Shown in pieces: positions 7,801 to 15,391 of a DNA stretch of 64,000 bases. Position 1 is the first letter of the stretch. Each line of letters begins with the position of its first letter. Both the position numbers and the translations under genes were made by a program. Under the pieces are notes generated by a model. It was not told the origin of the DNA. It did not search any database and was given only the letters and a program-made list of their open reading frames with translations. The DNA comes from Paractinoplanes ferrugineus (GTDB lineage Bacteria > Actinomycetota > Actinomycetes > Mycobacteriales > Micromonosporaceae), in NCBI RefSeq assembly GCF_016862195.1, contig NZ_BOMM01000036.1, forward strand, positions 46,221 through 110,220, read 5' to 3'.

Positions 7801-8297
7801 GAGCCGTAGACCTTGAACTCGAACAGCGAGTAGCCGTAGCCGCCGGGCCGCGCCGTTCCGTACATGCGGACATAGCGCCCGCTGCCACTGACCGTGCGCG
7901 TCTCGGTGCCGCCGGCGCCACTGGTGGTCGAATAGACGCTGGTCCAGGTGTTGCCGTCGGTCGAGGTCTGGATCTGGTACGCCTTGCCGTAGGCGCCCTC
8001 CCATTGCAGAACCACCGAGGTGATGGTCGCGGGCGCGCCGAGGTCGACGCGGATCCACTGCGGATCGCTGAACGTGCTGGACCACCGGGTGCCGGCGTTG
8101 CCGTCGGTGGCGTTGCCCGGCGCGGTGTCCGCGCCTTCCTGAGAGGACGCGGTTGTCGGTTTGCCCTGCGAGAGCAGCGTGTCGGCGGCATGCGCGCCGA
8201 GCTGCGCCACCGCGAGATAGGCCGCGACGAGCGCGAGGACAACGATGGGTACGAGGCGCCGCCACAACAGCCGAGGCGGCGAGGATGCCGTGTTCAC
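4893..8297 (-). CDS. Secreted mosaic glycoside hydrolase with three CBM32-like domains
   Basis: An 1134-residue exported protein. The GTG at 8297 is chosen for its CTGGAG 5 nt upstream and the signal peptide ending near residue 38. Domains in order: discoidin/CBM32-like 39-167 and 174-303; a GH16-like beta-sandwich about 311-580; a (beta/alpha)8 barrel about 596-893 of the clan GH-A type; an Ig-like domain about 895-1000; a third discoidin domain 1003-1134. In the GH16 motif the sequence is GETDIMTD, so the nucleophile Glu443 and Asp445 remain but the usual acid/base Glu is Thr448. The barrel keeps WDVGNE (Glu716) and IVTEGG (Glu809) as plausible acid/base and nucleophile. The barrel is probably the active module and the GH16 part may bind glucan or be impaired. 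It is expected to act outside the cell on a beta-glucan, under the operators at 8353-8366 and 8500-8513. Confidence 0.85.
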   Translation of the reverse strand: MNTASSPPRLLWRRLVPIVVLALVAAYLAVAQLGAHAADTLLSQGKPTTASSQEGADTAPGNATDGNAGTRWSSTFSDPQWIRVDLGAPATITSVVLQWEGAYGKAYQIQTSTDGNTWTSVYSTTSGAGGTETRTVSGSGRYVRMYGTARPGGYGYSLFEFKVYGSTGSTPAACGTTNAAQGRPTTASSQEGADVAAANATDGNAGTRWSSTFSDPQWISVDLGSAQNICQVGLQWEGAYGKAYQIQTSTDGSTWTDIYSTSNGAGGTETLTVSGNGRYIRMYGTARPGGYGYSLFEFKVFTSGGTPTTGDFTTVWSDSFDGAANTSPSGANWLLRTGTSYPGGAADWGTGEVETASASTANVSLDGAGKLTIKAIRDGAGNWTSGRLETQRTDFEPLAGTRTKFTAVLKQPDVANALGYWPGFRATGAAYRGNYNNWPGVGETDIMTDVNGRNQLAQTLHCGTAPDGPCAEYNGRSSGFASCLGCQSGYHEYSQVIDRTKTDEEIRFSLDGRQTWIVRESQVGVTAWNAAVHHGFFLRLDLAIGGSLPNAIAGRTTPTADTTSGGVLSVDSVSVSRATGTAATAMTDPATPTAPSVVKVTGTQGNWQLQVNGAGYRLKGLTYGPPQAAADGYLRDLKNMGVNTIRIWGVDDANTPGLLDKAAQQGIKVVVGHWLNQGADYANDTAYMNSVKTEIVNRVNTLKNKPGVLMWDVGNEVILTMQDHGLSAAEVEARRVGYAKFVNQLAQAIHAADPNHPVTSTDAYTGAWPYYKQYAPDLDLLAVNSYGAIGNVYNDWVAGGYTKPYIVTEGGPAGEWEVPNDVNGVPTEPTDVQKRDGYTNSVNTINAHPGVALGVTEFHYGLENDFGGVWLNTFTGGWRRLGYYALAQAYSGQTPANTPPVISSMSVSNQTAVPAGGTFTVDATASDPQGDLIRYNLMYSDKHITGGTGLTNVTFTDNGNGSFTARAPDKLGVWKVYVYAYDGQGNVGIEQRSIRVVPPTVPGTNLARGKTTTASTYQPTGTNGPQLPQYATDGDYGTRWAGEWVDTAWLRVDLGSVQSFNHVQLAWEAAYATGYQVQTSADGSNWTTVYSTSSGDGGFDDLSISGSGRYVRVEATGRATTYGYSLWEFGVYKQ

Positions 8298-8352
8298 GGA
8301 AACTCCAGGGGATAGAGCGGCCAGGGCACCGGGGAATGTGCTGAGCACTCGG

Positions 8353-8408
8353 GGAAAGCGCTCTCCGTCCGTCCGCGAAGTGTTACGCCGCCCTTTCCGT
8401 CATGTCAA
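8353..8408 (-). promoter_or_regulatory. Promoter with LacI-type operator (mosaic hydrolase)
   Basis: On the minus strand a -35 TTGACA (8408-8403), a 17-bp spacer and a -10 TAACAC (8385-8380) precede the operator GGAGAGCGCTTTCC (8366-8353). Boxes, spacer length and palindrome match the module at 257-302, apart from about 13 bp more between -10 and operator. The start codon lies 55 bp downstream of the operator. Confidence 0.75.
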
Positions 8409-8499
8409 TACCGAGGGACCCTCCAGGCCTCTTAATCCCCACAAAACCCCACACCCTCTTGACGTCAGCCCTCCACCTGGCGCACGGTGGTCAAAGTTT

Positions 8500-8513
8500 G
8501 GAGAGCGCTTTCC
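8500..8513. promoter_or_regulatory. Second LacI-type operator, upstream
   Basis: GGAGAGCGCTTTCC occurs again here, within an 18-bp near-palindrome TTGGAGAGCGCTTTCCAA (8498-8515). Its centre is about 147 bp from the promoter-proximal operator, close to 14 helical turns. This fits a DNA-looping auxiliary operator for the hydrolase gene, though a separate unseen promoter is possible. Confidence 0.6.
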
Positions 8514-8519
8514 AACAAG

Positions 8520-10050
8520 GTGGCCGGCGGCCGCACCCGGTCGCCGGCCACCCACCCCCAGTCTGCTGGGGTGTCGTTGAGTTCCGCCCCTCGCTGAGCG
8601 CCGGCCTCTGAACCGCACGCCGGGTAGCAGGACTCGGGCGTGCGGCACCCGGCCCACACCCGATAAGGCCAAGCCGAACCCAGCGGTACTCGGCTTGCGC
8701 TTTCTCCGTCCTCTCCGCCCTTTCTCGTCGCCCTCGGCCCTCGCGCCTTGCGCTTTAGCTGCGCCGCCGACCCGAGCCTGCCTCTCATGCGCTACCTCCC
8801 GGCCAGAATTTGCAAGGTCCCATGATTGCCCGTCGACCCATCAATTCCCTTGTCTCGGCAGGGCGTCGCGCTATCAGCGGACTGAATTGCACGTTCCTTT
8901 ACTCGGAGTGGCCGTGAGTCACGGGTGTGGCCCTGGGCCGCCAACCTTCCTCGCCGAGTTGAATGACCCACGTCGCAATCTCCACCCCCGTTCCGGGTAA
9001 TGGTGGCGGCCCGGCCGGCTTCTTGTCCGCTGATCTGGTCGATTGCCGCCTTTTCCCCGGGTCGCCAAAACGGGAAATTGGCACGACTCTGATCGCTAGG
9101 CGCGGGCCGCCACCACGATTCCGCGTGACGGGTGTCTGGCAGGTGGAGGTTTCGCCGGCCTCCGCCCGAACTGTGGATGCCGTCGACGATCGGCTCCGCA
9201 TGATCATGCAAGCCCGCCTCTCCGCACCGGGATGAACAGCCGCGTAACCGGCACAGCTTTTGAGCGTGGCGGCGCTTCGATCCCCACCGCCTGTGCCGCT
9301 CATGCGCGCGGCGAAAGGCGTCACCCGCCGGCGAACAGCTTCGTGATTTCGTTCGGTCTCGCATGCTGGCGAGTTCCGCGCTGATGAACATGTGCAGCTG
9401 CCGCATGAATAGCTTATCCAGCATTCTTCGCCGTGTCAGATTGAACGATCATGCCAATCCGAGGTTGGCAACAGCAGCGTTGGCGCGACCAATCAACATT
9501 TGAGTTCTCGGCTTGTCAGGCGTGGGGGAAAGGCTTGCCCTCCGGGAGCCTCGGGTGCGAAGCGCTCGAATTGAAGACCGGCCGGAAGCGCGAGTTCGGT
9601 GGACTTTCGAACTGAGCCGTGCAGGAGAACGGAGCCGGAACGAACCGAGATGCAGAGGTAGGGCGCAGGCAGGCCGGGACCGGAATGCGGGCAAGGGCGG
9701 ACCGGAATGCGAGGGGCGGGCGGGGCAAGGGTGCCCAGGAGGCGAGGTGGACCCGGAGGTGAGGGGGGATTAGGAGGCGAGGGGGCGGACTGGGGTACGC
9801 GGAGGGCGGGCAGAAGTAGGAGGGACCCAGGGCCGATGACGAAGCAAAGAAGGGCTGGGAGGCTGGGCGAACCACGGCGGATCCGGCAGGGCAGACAGGG
9901 GCGGGAAGAGGCGCCGGCCGCGAGGAAGGTGGGCAGAGCGAAGCTGCGCACGGGCCTCTGGAGAAAAGTTTGTGGGGGATGTCGAGCAACGGGAGTGGGC
10001 TCCGACTATCCGCTGACAGTGGCCGTGACATGGCGGTGCCTGGATGAGTA
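8520..10050. other. 1.5-kb gene-free tract
   Basis: No open frame here gives a recognisable protein. The part 8700-9500 is less GC-rich than its surroundings, with mixed unconserved frames on both strands. The part about 9640-9900 is strongly purine-skewed, with runs of G on the plus strand and many GGAGGCGAGG-like motifs that could form G-quadruplexes. It may be decayed coding DNA or a long regulatory region. The promoter for the YCII gene must lie near its right end. Confidence 0.5.
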
Positions 10051-10060
10051 GGAGATCGAT

Positions 10061-10417
10061 ATGAAGTACATGCTGATGATGTTCGGGGACGCCACCGACA
10101 TGATGGAGGTGCGGTCCAAGGAATGGGTGCGGGACATGATCGCCTTCATGCAGGAGTTCAACGCCAGGCTGATGGCCGCGGGGGAGTTCGTGGACGCTCA
10201 AGGGCTTGACGTTCCGGCTACCGCCAAGACGGTGAGTCTCGCGGACGGGCAGGTCGTCGTGTCCGACGGGCCGTTCGCAGAGTCGAAGGAGGCGCTTGCG
10301 GGCTACTGGCTGCTTGACGTCAAGGACGAGGCTCGTGCGATCGAGCTCGCCGGTGAGGTCGCGGTCTGGGCCCAGCGCCTTGAGCTGCGCAAGATCGGGG
10401 AAGCGCCGGAAATCTAA
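10061..10417 (+). CDS. YCII/DGPF-domain protein
   Basis: A 118-residue cytosolic protein with the YCII fold (ferredoxin-like), including MKYMLMMFGD at the start and SDGPFAESKEALAGYW in the middle, the DGPF signature. GGAG lies 7 nt before the ATG. DGPF proteins are the standard neighbours of ECF42 sigma factors, one of which follows at 10530. They are thought to belong to the response controlled by that sigma factor, but their biochemical activity is unknown. The last codons lie in the first unit of a tandem repeat (10404-10520). Confidence 0.9.
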   Translation: MKYMLMMFGDATDMMEVRSKEWVRDMIAFMQEFNARLMAAGEFVDAQGLDVPATAKTVSLADGQVVVSDGPFAESKEALAGYWLLDVKDEARAIELAGEVAVWAQRLELRKIGEAPEI

Positions 10418-10520
10418 GCAAAAGCGGGCAAGCGCCGGAGGTCTGAGCAACGCGGGCAAACGCCGGAGGTCTGAGCAACGCGGGCAAACGCCGGAGATCT
10501 GAGCAACGCGGGCCAGCGCC
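10404..10520 (+). repeat. 28-29 bp tandem repeat spanning a gene 3' end
   Basis: Four units begin at 10404, 10433, 10461 and 10489, with a fifth fragment at 10517. Each starts CGCCGGA and continues (A/G)(A/G)TCTAAGC or GATCTGAGC-like sequence to a GCGGGC tail. The first unit contains the last codons and TAA stop of the YCII gene; each later unit carries the corresponding Pro-Glu-(Ile/Val)-stop in its own frame. The array therefore looks like repeated duplication of the gene end, and it fills the gap to the sigma factor gene. Confidence 0.85.
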
Positions 10521-10529
10521 GTCGGCGGG

Positions 10530-11759
10530 GTGAGCACGGGAGGGCGGCGGGTGGTGGGGGAGATCGAGGGGCTGCTCAAGGAGCTTGCTCCGCAGGTGCT
10601 GGGCGGGCTTGTTCGGCGGTTCGGGCAGTTCGATGCGGCGGAGGACGCGGTTCAGGAAGCTCTTCTCGCTGCCTCGCTTCAGTGGGGGCGGGAGGGGGTG
10701 CCGGACAATCCGCGGGGGTGGCTGTTCTCGGTTGCCTCGCGGCGGCTGGTTGACGAGTTCCGCAGTGCCAGTGCGCGTCGCCGCCGCGAGACGGAGGTCG
10801 CCCTCAAGGACGTGACGGCTGAGGTCCCGGGTACCGATGACACGCTTGAACTGCTGTTCCTCTGTGCTCACCCGGCTCTGTCGGGGCCGTCCCAGCTTGC
10901 GCTCACCCTGCGAGCTGTGGGCGGCCTGACGACAGCGGAGGTCGCGCAGGCGTTCCTCGTACCGGAAAGCACCATGGCCCAGCGGATCAGCCGCGCGAAG
11001 CAGTTGATCAAGCGGAGTGGGCGGGGGTTCGAGGCGCCGCCGGAGGCGGAGCGTGGTGCGCGTCTGAGCGTGGTTCGGCAGGTGCTTTATCTGATCTTCA
11101 ACGAGGGCTACACGGCGTCGGGTGGGCCGGCGCTGCAGCGGGCCGAGTTGACCGCCGAGGCCATCCGGCTGACCCGCCTGCTGCGGGCGGTGCTGCCCAA
11201 GGACGGCGAGACCGCCGGTCTGCTGGCGCTGATGTTGCTCACCGACGCGCGGCGGCGGGCTCGGACGGATGCCGACGGCAACCTGGTTCCGCTGGACGCC
11301 CAGGACCGCACGCTGTGGAGCAAGGAACAGATCACCGAGGGTGTCGCCCTGGTCTCGGCGACGCTGGGGCGTGGACCGCTCGGGCCCTACCAGCTGCAGG
11401 CCGCCATCGCCGCCATCCACGACGAGGCGCCCGGGGACGACGAGACCGACTGGCCGCAGATCCTGGCGCTCTACGAGGTGCTGGAGAAGATCGCGCCGGG
11501 GCCGGTCGTGACGCTGAACCGGGCGGTGGCGGTGGCCCGCGCCAACGGGCCGTTGGCCGGTCTCGCGGTGCTCGCCGAGATCGGCGACGACGCCCGGATG
11601 GAAGGGAACCACCGGGTCGAGGCGGTGCGGGCGCATCTGCTGGAGCGGGCCGGTTTCCGCGCGGAGGCGCACGACGCGTTCAACCGGGCCGCGAAGCTCA
11701 CCGCGAGCGTGCCGGAACGCCGCTACCTGGAGGGAAAAGCTCTTACAGTGCTCGAATGA
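10530..11759 (+). CDS. ECF42-type RNA polymerase sigma factor with C-terminal extension
   Basis: A 409-residue extracytoplasmic-function sigma factor. Sigma region 2 (about 12-80, FGQFDAAEDAVQEALLAA and PRGWLFSVASRRLVDEFR) and region 4 (about 110-165, LTTAEVAQAFLVPESTMAQRISRAK) are followed by a roughly 230-residue helical extension (RQVLYLIFNEGYTASGG to the C-terminus), which is typical of the ECF42 group. No anti-sigma gene is adjacent; in this group the extension is thought to take part in control. The DGPF gene just upstream supports the assignment. The GTG at 10530 lies immediately after the repeat array; its ribosome binding site is weak (GGCGGGG), so the exact start is uncertain. Confidence 0.88.
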   Translation: MSTGGRRVVGEIEGLLKELAPQVLGGLVRRFGQFDAAEDAVQEALLAASLQWGREGVPDNPRGWLFSVASRRLVDEFRSASARRRRETEVALKDVTAEVPGTDDTLELLFLCAHPALSGPSQLALTLRAVGGLTTAEVAQAFLVPESTMAQRISRAKQLIKRSGRGFEAPPEAERGARLSVVRQVLYLIFNEGYTASGGPALQRAELTAEAIRLTRLLRAVLPKDGETAGLLALMLLTDARRRARTDADGNLVPLDAQDRTLWSKEQITEGVALVSATLGRGPLGPYQLQAAIAAIHDEAPGDDETDWPQILALYEVLEKIAPGPVVTLNRAVAVARANGPLAGLAVLAEIGDDARMEGNHRVEAVRAHLLERAGFRAEAHDAFNRAAKLTASVPERRYLEGKALTVLE

Positions 11760-11780
11760 AGAAACCGGCATGATGGTTCG

Positions 11781-12464
11781 GTGACCGAAGCCAAGGGCCT
11801 GGTCCTCGTGGTCGAGGACGAGCGGCCGATCGCTGACCTGGTGCGGCTCTACCTGAGCCGGGACGGCTTCGGCGTGCAGGTCGAGCACGACGGCATCGCC
11901 GGACTGGCCGCGGCGCGCCGGCTACGGCCGGTCTGCTGCATCCTCGACATCTCGCTGCCGGGGCTCGAAGGCACCGAGATCGTGCGGCAGTTGCGAGCGG
12001 AGGGTGACTGGACGCCGGTCATCTTCCTTACTGCCCGTGACGACGAGATCGATCGGATCCTCGGTCTGGAGATGGGCGGCGACGACTATGTGACCAAGCC
12101 GTTCAGCCCCCGTGAGCTGGTCGCCCGGGTCAAGACGCTGCTGCGGCGGGCGGCCGGTCCGCCCGACGGTGGCCGGGTCCGCACGCTCGGGCCGGTGGTG
12201 CTCGACCCGGCGCGGCGCCTGGTCACCGTGCACGGGGCGGCACTGTCGCTGACGACCACCGAGTTCGACCTGCTCGGGCACCTGCTCGGCCGGCCGGGCC
12301 GGGTGTTCACCCGGGAGGAACTGCTGGCCAGCGTCTGGGGATACGCGTCGGCGGCCGGCACCCGCACCGTGGACGTGCACGTGGCGCAGGTGCGGGCGAA
12401 ACTCGGCGAAGCGGCGTCGCTGATCCGCACGGTGCGGGGCGTCGGTTACACCGCCGATGCTTAG
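11781..12464 (+). CDS. OmpR/PhoB-family response regulator
   Basis: A 227-residue two-domain regulator. The receiver domain (about 5-118) has the acidic pair in VVEDE, the phosphoacceptor Asp in CCILDISLPG, the Thr of FLTAR and the Lys of YVTKPF. A winged-helix DNA-binding domain follows (about 130-225; LTTTEFDLLGHLL and RTVDVHVAQVRAKLG). It overlaps the kinase gene by 8 nt (start ATG 12457), showing co-transcription and translational coupling. It starts with GTG 22 nt after the sigma factor gene, so it may share that transcript. Confidence 0.93.
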   Translation: MTEAKGLVLVVEDERPIADLVRLYLSRDGFGVQVEHDGIAGLAAARRLRPVCCILDISLPGLEGTEIVRQLRAEGDWTPVIFLTARDDEIDRILGLEMGGDDYVTKPFSPRELVARVKTLLRRAAGPPDGGRVRTLGPVVLDPARRLVTVHGAALSLTTTEFDLLGHLLGRPGRVFTREELLASVWGYASAAGTRTVDVHVAQVRAKLGEAASLIRTVRGVGYTADA

Positions 12465-13803
12465 CCGGATCAGGGGCCAGGTCGTCCTGGTCACCGCCGC
12501 CACCGCGGTGATCGCCGTGATCGTGACGGCGCTGGTGGCGATCCCGGTGGCGATCCGGTCGGTCAACTCGCAGGCCCGCGACCAACTGGTGGAGCAGAGC
12601 AAACTCGCGGTCGAACTCCTGGCGACCGAACGCCCCGCCGTCCGGGAACGCATCGTCACCGAACTGCGCGAGCAGGGCATCGAGGTCTACCTGATCCGGG
12701 CGGGCGTCGCCGACCATGCGGGCCTGCCGAAACGGGTGATCCAGCAGGTCGCAGACGACGCCGAGGTCGACGCCCGGGCACTGGTGAACGGTCGCCGGTC
12801 GTTCATCGTCGGCCGGCCGCTCACCGGCCGTGACGCCGGCGTGGTGCTCACCCGCACGATGGCCACCGGCATCGGTGGCAAGGTGCTCGGCAGCATCTGG
12901 ATCGCGTTGCTCGCCGGCCTCGCCTGCGGCATCGGCGCCGGCGCGCTGCTGGCCCAGTTCATCGCGCGGCCGATCCGCCGGGCGGCGTCGGCGGCCGGCA
13001 AACTCTCCGCGGGCGACCGCTCGGTGCGCATCTCCCGGCAGGGTCCGGCCGAGGCCGGCGAGCTGGCTGACGCCATCAACCAGCTCGCTGCCGCCTTGCA
13101 GGTCAGCGAGGGCCGGGAGCGGGACTTCCTGCTGTCGGTCTCGCATGAGTTGCGTACGCCGTTGTCGACGATCCGTGGCTACGCGGAGGCACTCGCCGAC
13201 GGCGTGGTCGGCCCGGACGGTGCGGCGAAGGCCGGGTCGACGATGCTCGCCGAGGCGGAACGCCTGGACCGGCTGATCTCCGACCTGCTGGTTCTCTCCC
13301 GGTTGGAGGCGGCCGACCTGCCCATCGACGTGGTGGAGGTCGACGTGACCGAGCTGGTCCGGGGTGCCGGCGAGGCGTGGGCTGCTCGATGTGCCACGGA
13401 CGGCCCGCTGTTACGCGTACATCTGCCGGACTCGCCGTTGATCGTCGAGACCGACCCGGGACGCATCCGGCAGGTGATCGACGGCCTCTGTGAGAACGCG
13501 TTGCGTGTGGTTCCGGCGGGGGTTCCGCTGGTGCTGGCGGCGCGCGCGGGCGCCGACGCGGCGGTGATCGAGGTCCGCGACGGTGGCCCCGGGTTCACCG
13601 ACGACGACCTGGCGGTGGCGTTCGAGCGGGGCGCCCTCAACCGCCGTTACAAGGGGATTCGCAAGGTCGGCAGCGGTCTGGGCCTGGCCCTGGCGGCGCG
13701 TCTGGTGGGCCGGCTCGGCGGCCGGATCAGCGCCGGGCACGCGCCCGAGGGCGGCGCGATGTTCACGGTGGAGCTTCCTTACCCGGCCCGAACATTGCCC
13801 TGA
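12457..13803 (+). CDS. Membrane sensor histidine kinase
   Basis: A 448-residue kinase, partner of the regulator it overlaps. Two membrane helices (about 8-31 and 145-168) frame an extracytoplasmic sensor of about 110 residues. These are followed by a HAMP domain (about 169-220), a HisKA dimerisation domain with phospho-His230 in SVSHELRTPLS, and an ATPase domain with the N box around LCENALRV and the G1 box VRDGGPGF. The ligand is unknown. The lipoprotein gene 35 nt downstream may be part of the same signalling unit. Confidence 0.93.
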   Translation: MLSRIRGQVVLVTAATAVIAVIVTALVAIPVAIRSVNSQARDQLVEQSKLAVELLATERPAVRERIVTELREQGIEVYLIRAGVADHAGLPKRVIQQVADDAEVDARALVNGRRSFIVGRPLTGRDAGVVLTRTMATGIGGKVLGSIWIALLAGLACGIGAGALLAQFIARPIRRAASAAGKLSAGDRSVRISRQGPAEAGELADAINQLAAALQVSEGRERDFLLSVSHELRTPLSTIRGYAEALADGVVGPDGAAKAGSTMLAEAERLDRLISDLLVLSRLEAADLPIDVVEVDVTELVRGAGEAWAARCATDGPLLRVHLPDSPLIVETDPGRIRQVIDGLCENALRVVPAGVPLVLAARAGADAAVIEVRDGGPGFTDDDLAVAFERGALNRRYKGIRKVGSGLGLALAARLVGRLGGRISAGHAPEGGAMFTVELPYPARTLP

Positions 13804-13838
13804 CCGAAGCCTGCGGTTCGGCGCGCAGTCTTTGACCC

Positions 13839-14375
13839 ATGAGACGAACCCTTCTGGCCCTGGGCCTCACCGGCACGCTGGCCCTGGCCGGCTGCGGCCT
13901 CGACAAGACCGCCACCGCTTCCGGCTCGGCCGCTTCCGATTCGACCAATTCCGGCTCGGCCGCCTCGGATTCGGCCGGCTCCGGGCTCGGTGACGAGGCA
14001 GCCGCGCTTCAGCTCGTCGGGCTGGACACCGGGCTGGCCGACAAGGCGTCGGCCGGCACCGGCGACGCCCCGCGCAAAGCCATGCGTAAGTATCTGAATC
14101 GGAACACCCTGCACGGTGAGGTCGTCATCCAGACGAAGACCGGCACCAAGACCGTCGTCGTGCAGCGCGGCTCGGTCACCGCCGTGACGACCGACAGCGT
14201 CTCGGTGAAGTCGACCGACGGTTTCACGCTCACCTGGAAGTTCGGCGACAAGCTGCGCATCGTCCAGGCCCGCAAGAAGGTCGATGCGTCGGCGTTGAAG
14301 ACCGGCGTGGAGATCGGCATCGCCGGCGCCAAGGACGGCGGTGTCACCTCGGCGCAGCTGGTCGCGGTCAAGTAG
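13839..14375 (+). CDS. Lipoprotein with DUF5666-like domain
   Basis: A 178-residue lipoprotein with lipobox LAGC (Cys19), then a Ser/Ala/Gly linker with a short repeat (SGSAASDS twice, residues about 28-48). Residues about 90-178 form a beta-rich domain (GEVVIQTKTGTKTVVVQRG, VSVKSTDGFTLTWKF) resembling DUF5666. The position directly behind the kinase gene suggests it is a target or an accessory sensor of that system. Function is unknown. It ends before the hairpin at 14406-14437. Confidence 0.8.
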   Translation: MRRTLLALGLTGTLALAGCGLDKTATASGSAASDSTNSGSAASDSAGSGLGDEAAALQLVGLDTGLADKASAGTGDAPRKAMRKYLNRNTLHGEVVIQTKTGTKTVVVQRGSVTAVTTDSVSVKSTDGFTLTWKFGDKLRIVQARKKVDASALKTGVEIGIAGAKDGGVTSAQLVAVK

Positions 14376-14405
14376 CGCGGTCAGTCGAAGCGTCCGGGTA
14401 AAGGG

Positions 14406-14437
14406 CCGCGGCCCGCCTCCCCCGGGGCGGGCCGCGG
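14406..14437. terminator. GC-rich hairpin between convergent genes
   Basis: A 12-bp perfect stem (CCGCGGCCCGCC 14406-14417, GGCGGGCCGCGG 14426-14437) with an 8-nt loop lies between the lipoprotein gene and the convergent DUF5995 gene. There is no U-tract, as is common in actinobacteria. Confidence 0.7.
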
Positions 14438-14455
14438 CGCATCAGTAAGGCTCTT

Positions 14456-15232
14456 CTACTGCAGGAACTCGCCGAGCGGGGACAGCAGCAGTCGCCCCAG
14501 GTCGGCGGAGATCCGGTCGAGGTGCGCGCGTTCCTTGTCGGTGGCGCCCATGTCGTGGCGCAGGCCCCACAGTTTCTGGGCGTTACGCCACGCGACATTC
14601 CTCGTGTACTCCACCGCCTCGCCCTGCCACCAGTCGTCGAGGCAGCCGTTCATCGTGTCGATGAGCAACTGCCACTTGTCGAGGTAGCCCCGGCGCAGGC
14701 CGGGGATGGACACCGCGAAGATCTCGTTGATCTGCAGGTAGTCGTGGTGCTGGTCGCTGTCGTCGATCGGGTCGGTGCCCAGGTGGTCGAACGTGGTCAC
14801 CAGCGCGAACGGCAGGTCGAAGTTGATGTGCGCGTTCACCCCGGCGCACGCGGCCGGCAGCGGACGACAGTCCGGCCCGGGGATCCGCTGGAACAGTCCG
14901 GCCCAGACGCGCGGGCAGCGCGGGCTTTCGCTGGGACCGGCCCAGGCCCGAAGCGCGTCGAAATAGCGCGCCGCGAACTCCACGTCGAGGCGCGAGAGGA
15001 AAGCCGGGTCCTTGAACTTGCCCGCGTAGAGGCGCTCGAGCACACCCTCGGTGATCGTCAGATACAGGCTGTTGAAGTCGCAAAGCGGGTTCCCGGCCAG
15101 CAGCGGTGGCACGCGGCCCAGAATGTCCTGCAGCTTCGTCAGCTGATCAACCACGGCGGGTACGTCGTCGGGGTGCGATTGCAGCAAGTCGTACATCTCC
15201 TGCCGCACCGGGCCCCAGACCGACTGGGTCAT
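14456..15232 (-). CDS. DUF5995 family protein
   Basis: A 258-residue protein. The ATG at 15232 is chosen over an upstream in-frame start (15331) because GGAGGAACCG stands directly before it. It is helical, with the family motif GVNAHINFDLPFAL in the middle, followed by the acidic DPIDDSDQHHDYLQINEIF segment that could bind metal. There is no signal peptide. The family occurs in actinobacteria and has no assigned function. The 159-bp gap to the LuxR-type gene upstream suggests its own promoter. Confidence 0.78.
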   Translation of the reverse strand: MTQSVWGPVRQEMYDLLQSHPDDVPAVVDQLTKLQDILGRVPPLLAGNPLCDFNSLYLTITEGVLERLYAGKFKDPAFLSRLDVEFAARYFDALRAWAGPSESPRCPRVWAGLFQRIPGPDCRPLPAACAGVNAHINFDLPFALVTTFDHLGTDPIDDSDQHHDYLQINEIFAVSIPGLRRGYLDKWQLLIDTMNGCLDDWWQGEAVEYTRNVAWRNAQKLWGLRHDMGATDKERAHLDRISADLGRLLLSPLGEFLQ

Positions 15233-15391
15233 CGGTTCCTCCAGATGCTTCTCCACGCGGAGGGCCCCCAGCACCGGACCGGCGACGGTAGCCGCCGGGC
15301 CGGTGCTCCCCCGTGCGAAGAAGCCTTCCATCGGCGGCTCGCGAGGGGATCGGTAGATCTACGTATTACTGGCGCGTAGGTAACGGAAAGG

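Noticed and set aside
8792..9424. Minus-strand frame of 210 codons in the gene-free tract
   Set aside because: Cys/His/Arg-rich, no recognisable domain and no good ribosome binding site. I treat the tract as non-coding or decayed, though a remnant gene cannot be excluded.
9493..10031. Pro/Ser-rich minus-strand frames opposite the purine-skewed tract
   Set aside because: They only translate the CT-rich complement of the G-rich tract into Pro/Ser/Leu repeats.
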